From Armatimonadota bacterium (GTDB taxonomy: Bacteria; Sysuimicrobiota; Sysuimicrobiia; Sysuimicrobiales; Kaftiobacteriaceae), in NCBI GenBank assembly GCA_020028535.1, contig JAIBHM010000069.1, positions 1-8,708 of the forward strand: 8,708 nucleotides of DNA, read 5' to 3'. Every line of letters begins with the position of its first letter. Positions within the stretch are counted from its first letter, which is position 1. The translations under genes and the position numbers were made by a program. The notes beneath the pieces were generated by a model. That model had not been told where the DNA came from. It did not search any database and was given only the letters and a program-made list of their open reading frames with translations. Below, piece by piece: positions 5,763 to 8,708 of the stretch.

Positions 5763-7244
5763 ATGCCTGATCTCCTGGCCGCCGCCCGTCGCGAACTGGG
5801 GCGGCCGATCGTCATGTTGATCATCGCGATGACGATCCTCCGCGGGATCGCCGCCGCCACGTGGCCTCTGCACCATGACGAACCATACTACTGGCTGTGG
5901 TCGCGGCACCTCGCCTGGGGTTACACGGATCACCCTCCGATGATCGCGTATCTGATCTTCCTGACCACGCGGTTGGGCGACGGGCCCCTGTGGATACGCC
6001 TCAGCGCGCTCATCCTCGGAGCAGCGACGACGTACGCGATCTTCCTGCTCGGTCATGAGCTCTTCGATGACCGGGTAGGGTTCCTTGGGGCGGCCCTCTA
6101 TCAGGCCATGCCGTTGACCGGGGTATTGGCCGTGCCAGATTCTCCGCTCTTCCTCGCGTGGGTGATTCTGCTGCGCCTCGCCTGGCAGGCAATTATGCGA
6201 AACCGAGCCGTCTGGTCGGCCGTGGGGCTCACCCTGGGGCTGGCGATGCTGAGCAAGCTCTACGTATTCTTCCTTGTGGTCGGCCTCGCAATATTCATGC
6301 GGCTCTATGCCCCGCGGTGGCTGGCCCGATGGCCGCCCTATCGTGCGCTCCTGATCGCTCTGACGCTGTTCCTGCCCGTGATCCTCTGGAACATCACCCA
6401 CGACTGGGCCATGGTGCGATTCATCCTCTACGAGCGCTCAGTCTGGACGCAGGCCGGCCGGGCAGCGATCGGTGAATTGCTGATACTGCAGCCGGTGTAT
6501 ACACTGGCGCTCTTCCCTGTGCTGGGCTGGACGCTGTGGGCGGCATGGCGCCGGCGCGGCGACAGACGCTTCGCCTACCTGTTCTGGACCGCCTTCCCCT
6601 CGCTGGCCTTCCCTTTTGCCTCGGGCATGGCGAACATCGGACCGCACGCGCATCTCACGCTTCCAGGATACCTCGCCCTGTATGTGGCCCTGGGAGCGCT
6701 CTGGAACCGAGCGGCGGCAGCGGCGCTTGCGGTGAATGGGCTCATTCTGCTGTACGCGTTCCTCGCCCCGATTCTCCCCGTTTACCATATGGCGGCGGGC
6801 GAAGTCTTTGGCTGGAGGGAAGTCAGCGCGCGGATCCAGCAAGAACTGGCACAGTTACCTCAGCCTGTGGTGGTGGCAACAGACCGGTACTATGTTGCAT
6901 CGCAACTGTCATACTTCACCAGGGAGACCATCCCGGTGACGATCCTGCCCACGGCCGCGCCCCACTCGATCTGGCCCGCTGCGGAGGCGTTTGCCGGCGT
7001 CAACGCGGTCGCGGTCATCGACGCGCGGTGGTCGCCGCGCATCTCGTGGACCGTGTATGCGGCCCGCGTGGAGGAGGCGGCGCCGTTGGTGTACGCGTTC
7101 CACGACCGGTGGCCGGCGCGCACATTCCGGATCTTCAGGCTCTACGGGCTCTTTCCCGGCCGTCTGCTCGGTGCACCGGGAGGGGCATCCCCGCGGGCCG
7201 GCCACCCAGAGAATCCCTCCGCTCCCTGGACCACGCGCCACTGA
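5763..7244 (+). CDS. GT39/ArnT-like polyprenyl-phosphate-sugar glycosyltransferase
   Basis: This 493-residue inner-membrane GT-C enzyme transfers a sugar from a polyprenyl-phosphate carrier to an acceptor at the outer face of the membrane. After a first helix (16-33) comes the catalytic loop, HHDEPYYWLWSRHLAWGY at 37-54, with the acidic pair Asp39-Glu40, then TDHPPM (55-60) and the second acidic motif PDSPLF (125-130). WNITHDWAMVRF at 209-220 is another family landmark. About ten further helices run to about residue 340. A soluble C-terminal domain (about 345-470) begins GWREVSARI and contains DRYYVASQLSYF (374-385), as in many bacterial ArnT-like proteins. The length fits the family (about 480-550). 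The start is supported by GGAG six bases upstream and by the expected N-terminal layout. The acceptor (lipid A, other lipid, protein or polysaccharide) is unknown; no L-Ara4N pathway gene is present, so arnT is not assigned. It is divergent from the acyltransferase and convergent with the ABC permease. Confidence 0.9.
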   Translation: MPDLLAAARRELGRPIVMLIIAMTILRGIAAATWPLHHDEPYYWLWSRHLAWGYTDHPPMIAYLIFLTTRLGDGPLWIRLSALILGAATTYAIFLLGHELFDDRVGFLGAALYQAMPLTGVLAVPDSPLFLAWVILLRLAWQAIMRNRAVWSAVGLTLGLAMLSKLYVFFLVVGLAIFMRLYAPRWLARWPPYRALLIALTLFLPVILWNITHDWAMVRFILYERSVWTQAGRAAIGELLILQPVYTLALFPVLGWTLWAAWRRRGDRRFAYLFWTAFPSLAFPFASGMANIGPHAHLTLPGYLALYVALGALWNRAAAAALAVNGLILLYAFLAPILPVYHMAAGEVFGWREVSARIQQELAQLPQPVVVATDRYYVASQLSYFTRETIPVTILPTAAPHSIWPAAEAFAGVNAVAVIDARWSPRISWTVYAARVEEAAPLVYAFHDRWPARTFRIFRLYGLFPGRLLGAPGGASPRAGHPENPSAPWTTRH

Positions 7245-7255
7245 TCGCGCCTGAC
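7245..7255. other. 11-base convergent junction
   Basis: Only 11 bases separate the stops of the glycosyltransferase (plus) and the permease (minus). No hairpin with a T-run is visible in the gap or immediately on either side, so the two transcripts probably run into each other's genes or end by a factor-dependent mechanism (inference). Confidence 0.5.
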
Positions 7256-8476
7256 CTACTCATACCTCAGCGCCACGGCCGGATCCACCCGAGCTGCCCG
7301 CTGTGCCGGGTAGAGCCCCGAGCAGATCCCTACCGCGGCCGCGAACACCACGGCGATCGCCACTGCGGCAAGAGAGATAAACGTGACCCATCCGGCAATC
7401 CACGAAATGATCAGGCTTCCCATGACACCGACCAGGACACCGACGATGCCTCCGGCCAGGCTAAGGAGCACCGCTTCCAGGAGAAACTCGCGAAGAATGT
7501 CCCGGCGCCTGGCACCCACAGCCCGACGGATGCCGATCTCCCGGGTACGCTCAGACACCGAGGCCAGCATGATGTTTGTGATGCCCGTGCCGCCGACGAT
7601 CAACGAGACCGCCGCGATGCTACCCAGCATCAGTGTCAGCGTCCGGGTGATGCTGTCAACCAGGCCCAGGATTGCCGTCTGATTGCGGATGACGAAGTCA
7701 TCGTCGGCGCCTGGACGAATACGATGCCGGGCGCGCAGCAGCTGCTGGATCTTCTCTTGAGCGGGCGGAAGGAGGGTCGCGTCGCGGACCTTCACGTAGA
7801 TCGCACGCACGTGCTGCACGCCGAACAAACGCTGCTGCGCGGTGGCCAGCGGAACGAAGACGACATCATCCCAGTCCACTGTGCCATCGAATCCCTTTTC
7901 TTCCGTAACGCCAACCACGGTAAACCGCACGCGGTCAATCTTGATCACGGCGCCGAGCGGCACCGCCTCGCGATCCCCGAAGAGGCGCTCTACAGCCGTG
8001 CGCCCCAGGACTGCCAACCTTGCCCGGGAAGCGAGCGCAGCAGGCGTGATGAACACGCCGTCCTGCACACGAAAGTTCCGCACGATTTCGAACGCCGGCG
8101 TGACCCCTGAGATATTCACGGTCGCGTTCTGCGAACCGGAGATCACCTGAGCGGGGCGCGCGAACTCCGGCGCCACCTCGGCGACTTCGGGAACCTCGCT
8201 TCGAATCGCCTCCGCGTCCTGCCACGTGAGTGTCCGAATACTGCCCAGGCTCTGTCGCACACCGAGCTGCCCTGCGCTTCCGGGAAAAATCCCGAGGAGG
8301 TTGCTCCCCAGCGCCTGCACCTGCATGGCAACGCTCTGACGCGTTCCCAGCCCGATGCTGACCATGACGACTACCAGCGCGACCCCCACAACGACGCCGA
8401 GCATCGCCAGGCCCGCCCGAAGCTTGTTTGTCCCGAGCGCGTGCAGGACGATCTCCACGGAGCCGTCCACGGTCAT
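7256..8476 (-). CDS. MacB/FtsX-family ABC transporter permease (no fused ATPase)
   Basis: This 406-residue protein has the MacB-type layout: an N-terminal segment (HALGTNKLRAGLAMLG, 12-27), TM1 at about 22-44, a periplasmic domain (about 45-280), then the FtsX core with helices at about 283-306, 330-355 and 370-390. The coupling segment ERTREIGIRRAVGARRRD (309-326) is the FtsX hallmark, and the end ALRYE is typical of MacB-like permeases. These proteins use cytoplasmic ATP hydrolysis to drive periplasmic conformational change and export toxins, peptides or lipids through TolC, or to move lipoproteins; substrate unknown. Canonical MacB carries its ATPase in the same chain. Here it is absent, so a separate LolD/MacB-like ATPase must be supplied, probably by a gene outside the window. 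The ATG start is preceded by GAGG (8484-8487) seven bases upstream. It lies 96 bases after a TolC-family gene on the same strand, as part of a likely tripartite efflux operon. No terminator is visible in the 11 bases before the convergent gene. Confidence 0.9.
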   Translation of the reverse strand: MTVDGSVEIVLHALGTNKLRAGLAMLGVVVGVALVVVMVSIGLGTRQSVAMQVQALGSNLLGIFPGSAGQLGVRQSLGSIRTLTWQDAEAIRSEVPEVAEVAPEFARPAQVISGSQNATVNISGVTPAFEIVRNFRVQDGVFITPAALASRARLAVLGRTAVERLFGDREAVPLGAVIKIDRVRFTVVGVTEEKGFDGTVDWDDVVFVPLATAQQRLFGVQHVRAIYVKVRDATLLPPAQEKIQQLLRARHRIRPGADDDFVIRNQTAILGLVDSITRTLTLMLGSIAAVSLIVGGTGITNIMLASVSERTREIGIRRAVGARRRDILREFLLEAVLLSLAGGIVGVLVGVMGSLIISWIAGWVTFISLAAVAIAVVFAAAVGICSGLYPAQRAARVDPAVALRYE

Positions 8477-8572
8477 TGCTGCGCCTCGCGTCCGCCCACA
8501 ACCTCAGCCTCAGGGGATACCACGCTGGTTGGCCGGAGTGGGAGCTCGCTCCTGCCCGGATGATGGCACTCC
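8477..8572 (-). other. Spacer between the TolC-like gene and the ABC permease gene
   Basis: These 96 non-coding bases are longer than normal within a tight operon. On the minus strand they hold GGAGTG (8566-8571), which can pair with CACTCC downstream, and a compact GGAGC-GA-GCTCC inverted repeat between them, so a nested stem is possible. No T-run follows, so it is not an obvious intrinsic terminator. The permease ribosome-binding site (GAGG, 8484-8487) is at the end of the spacer. An internal promoter or an RNA-processing site is possible, but neither is shown. Confidence 0.35.
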
Positions 8573-8708
8573 CTAAGGCAGATCGGCGCCGACCGCTCGC
8601 TCCAGCGTCGCCCGCGCCAGGTTGTAGTTGAACAGCGCCTGCACCCTCGACGCCTCTGCCTGGGAGGCCGAAGTCTGGGCGTTCAGGACCTCCAGGTTCG
8701 TGCCGACG
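8573..8708 (-). CDS. TolC-family outer-membrane efflux protein, C-terminal end only (5' part beyond the window)
   Basis: The minus strand is open from the window edge to TAG at 8575-8573. The last 44 residues begin VGTNLEVLNAQTSASQA, continue through VQALFNYNLARATLERAVG, and stop soon after with ADLP. This is the helix-turn-helix end of the TolC/OEP repeat: the 'GxxxxLxVLxAQ' turn, then 'V-A-x-Y/F-x-Y-x-L-A-x-A-x-L-x-x-A-x-G'. TolC trimers form the outer-membrane channel and periplasmic tunnel of tripartite efflux and type I secretion systems. Its presence argues for a diderm organism. It precedes the MacB/FtsX permease on the same strand, so the two likely work in one exporter; an adaptor (MacA/HlyD-like) and the ATPase would be expected further upstream, outside the window. 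The reading is too short to be listed as a long open frame but the match is clear. Confidence 0.88.
   Translation of the reverse strand, partial: VGTNLEVLNAQTSASQAEASRVQALFNYNLARATLERAVGADLP

Noticed and set aside
5574..6401. Minus-strand open frame of 275 codons over the start of the glycosyltransferase gene
   Set aside because: It is hydrophilic, rich in Gln, Glu, Arg, Gly and Pro, and is the reverse of the clear GT39 catalytic region; it also covers the divergent intergenic region and part of the acyltransferase gene.
7736..7747. Perfect 12-bp palindrome CAGCAGCTGCTG
   Set aside because: It falls inside the permease gene and encodes part of an ordinary IQQLLRAR segment; Gln-Gln-Leu-Leu codons give this palindrome by chance.
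6536..8110. Long plus-strand open frame of 524 codons across the end of the glycosyltransferase and the permease antisense
   Set aside because: It overlaps two well-supported genes, its translation is rich in Arg, Gly, Pro, His and Asp without domain motifs, and such frames are common opposite GC-rich genes.

Overview
This window comes from a GC-rich genome of a bacterium that is very probably diderm: a TolC-family outer-membrane efflux protein and a MacB/FtsX-type permease sit at the right edge. Coding density is high, gene spacing is tight and GTG/TTG starts are used. The lineage cannot be fixed from the sequence alone. I saw no rRNA, tRNA, CRISPR array, insertion sequence, phage gene or long repeat, and apart from the edge-truncated genes every gene looks intact.

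Layout. (1) Bases 1-1044, plus strand: the 3' part of an unrecognised polytopic membrane protein, then an ATGA-coupled small exported protein that is anchored by a C-terminal membrane helix and resembles the FixH/YtkA fold. (2) Bases 1041-5619, minus strand: a two-gene unit read right to left. It starts with a 10-helix acyltransferase of the HGSNAT-like/DUF1624 type and continues 19 bases later with a very large (1148 aa) signalling protein made of a zinc ribbon, a class III nucleotidyl cyclase, a STAND/AAA-type ATPase and TPR-like repeats. The stop codon of this unit is interleaved with the stop of the small exported protein in a single CTAG. (3) Bases 5620-5762: a 143-base divergent intergenic region. 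(4) Bases 5763-7244, plus strand: a GT39/ArnT-like polyprenyl-phosphate-sugar glycosyltransferase. (5) Bases 7256-8708, minus strand: the end of a TolC-like gene followed by an ATPase-less MacB/FtsX-family ABC permease, which converges on the glycosyltransferase with an 11-base gap.

How the genes may work together (inference): the divergent acyltransferase and glycosyltransferase are both multi-membrane enzymes that typically modify envelope glycans or lipids on the outer face of the inner membrane, and the acyltransferase is co-directional with a cytoplasmic signal-integration protein. The TolC-permease pair is a separate export unit whose adaptor and ATPase would be expected just beyond the right edge. 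The most notable points are the non-canonical substrate-specifying residue (Met) in an otherwise complete cyclase site, the predicted His-Glu-His mature N-terminus of the small exported protein, and the pairing of an acyltransferase with a cyclase-STAND regulator. Nothing here proves a new system.
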